A stretch of DNA of 14,904 nt, taken from positions 1-14,904 of the forward strand of contig JAGHSS010000145.1 of NCBI GenBank assembly GCA_018065745.1. Reading direction: 5' to 3'. The stretch's first letter is position 1. Each line of letters begins with the position of its first letter. The notes beneath the pieces are model-generated. The model was given only the letters and a program-made list of their open reading frames with translations, searched no databases and was not told the DNA's origin. Shown in pieces: positions 14,874 through 14,904 of this stretch. The position numbers and the translations under genes are program-made. Origin of the DNA: Candidatus Neoflavobacterium equi. Lineage in GTDB: Bacteria; Bacteroidota; Bacteroidia; Flavobacteriales; Flavobacteriaceae.

Positions 14874-14904
14874 GTAAATTTTCTTATATTTACTACTACT
14901 TATA

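Overview
This window looks like chromosomal DNA from a flavobacterium (phylum Bacteroidota, most likely Flavobacteriaceae). It is AT-rich. Two promoters carry the TAnnTTTG -7 box typical of this phylum, start codons lack Shine-Dalgarno sequences, and the proteins have a flavobacterial character. The window holds nine protein genes. No tRNA, rRNA, CRISPR array, transposase or phage gene was seen. Family assignments rest on motifs read by eye and on memory of the families; no database search was possible.

Left edge (1-195): the end of an upstream transcription unit, with a perfect 10-bp inverted repeat and a clear rho-independent terminator. Genes then run rightward. An FAD-dependent oxidoreductase (196-1404) is followed by a four-gene DNA repair cluster: ligase-associated MBL-fold exonuclease (1462-2478), ATP-dependent DNA ligase (2493-4094), Lhr-Core type DExH helicase (4091-6520) and PdeM/MPE-type metallophosphoesterase (6605-7264). 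The first three are nearly contiguous, and ligase and helicase overlap by 4 nt. The helicase starts with GTG and the phosphoesterase with TTG. Together they give unwinding, end or flap trimming, single-strand cutting and nick sealing, so a shared role in DNA repair is likely. This cluster is a known one, not a new system.

Middle (7268-9893): two leftward genes, an aldose 1-epimerase family protein and an ABC1/AarF/UbiB-family atypical kinase with two C-terminal membrane helices. The epimerase stop codon lies only 3 nt from the phosphoesterase stop codon, so the two transcripts must overlap or end inside each other's genes. I place the epimerase start at the ATG at 8128, not at the upstream TTG (8146), because that TTG lies inside a -7 promoter box.

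Right part (9894-14904): a 116-bp divergent spacer with two palindromes leads to a secreted S9-family (prolyl oligopeptidase) peptidase (10010-12832). After it comes the translation factor EttA (12924-14621), which has its own promoter. Downstream of ettA, an approximately 118-nt stretch (14631-14748) folds into several nested, perfectly matched stems. It resembles a structured intergenic element that I remember as recurring in flavobacterial genomes. A strong terminator follows. This structured element is the least explained feature of the window and the best target for follow-up.
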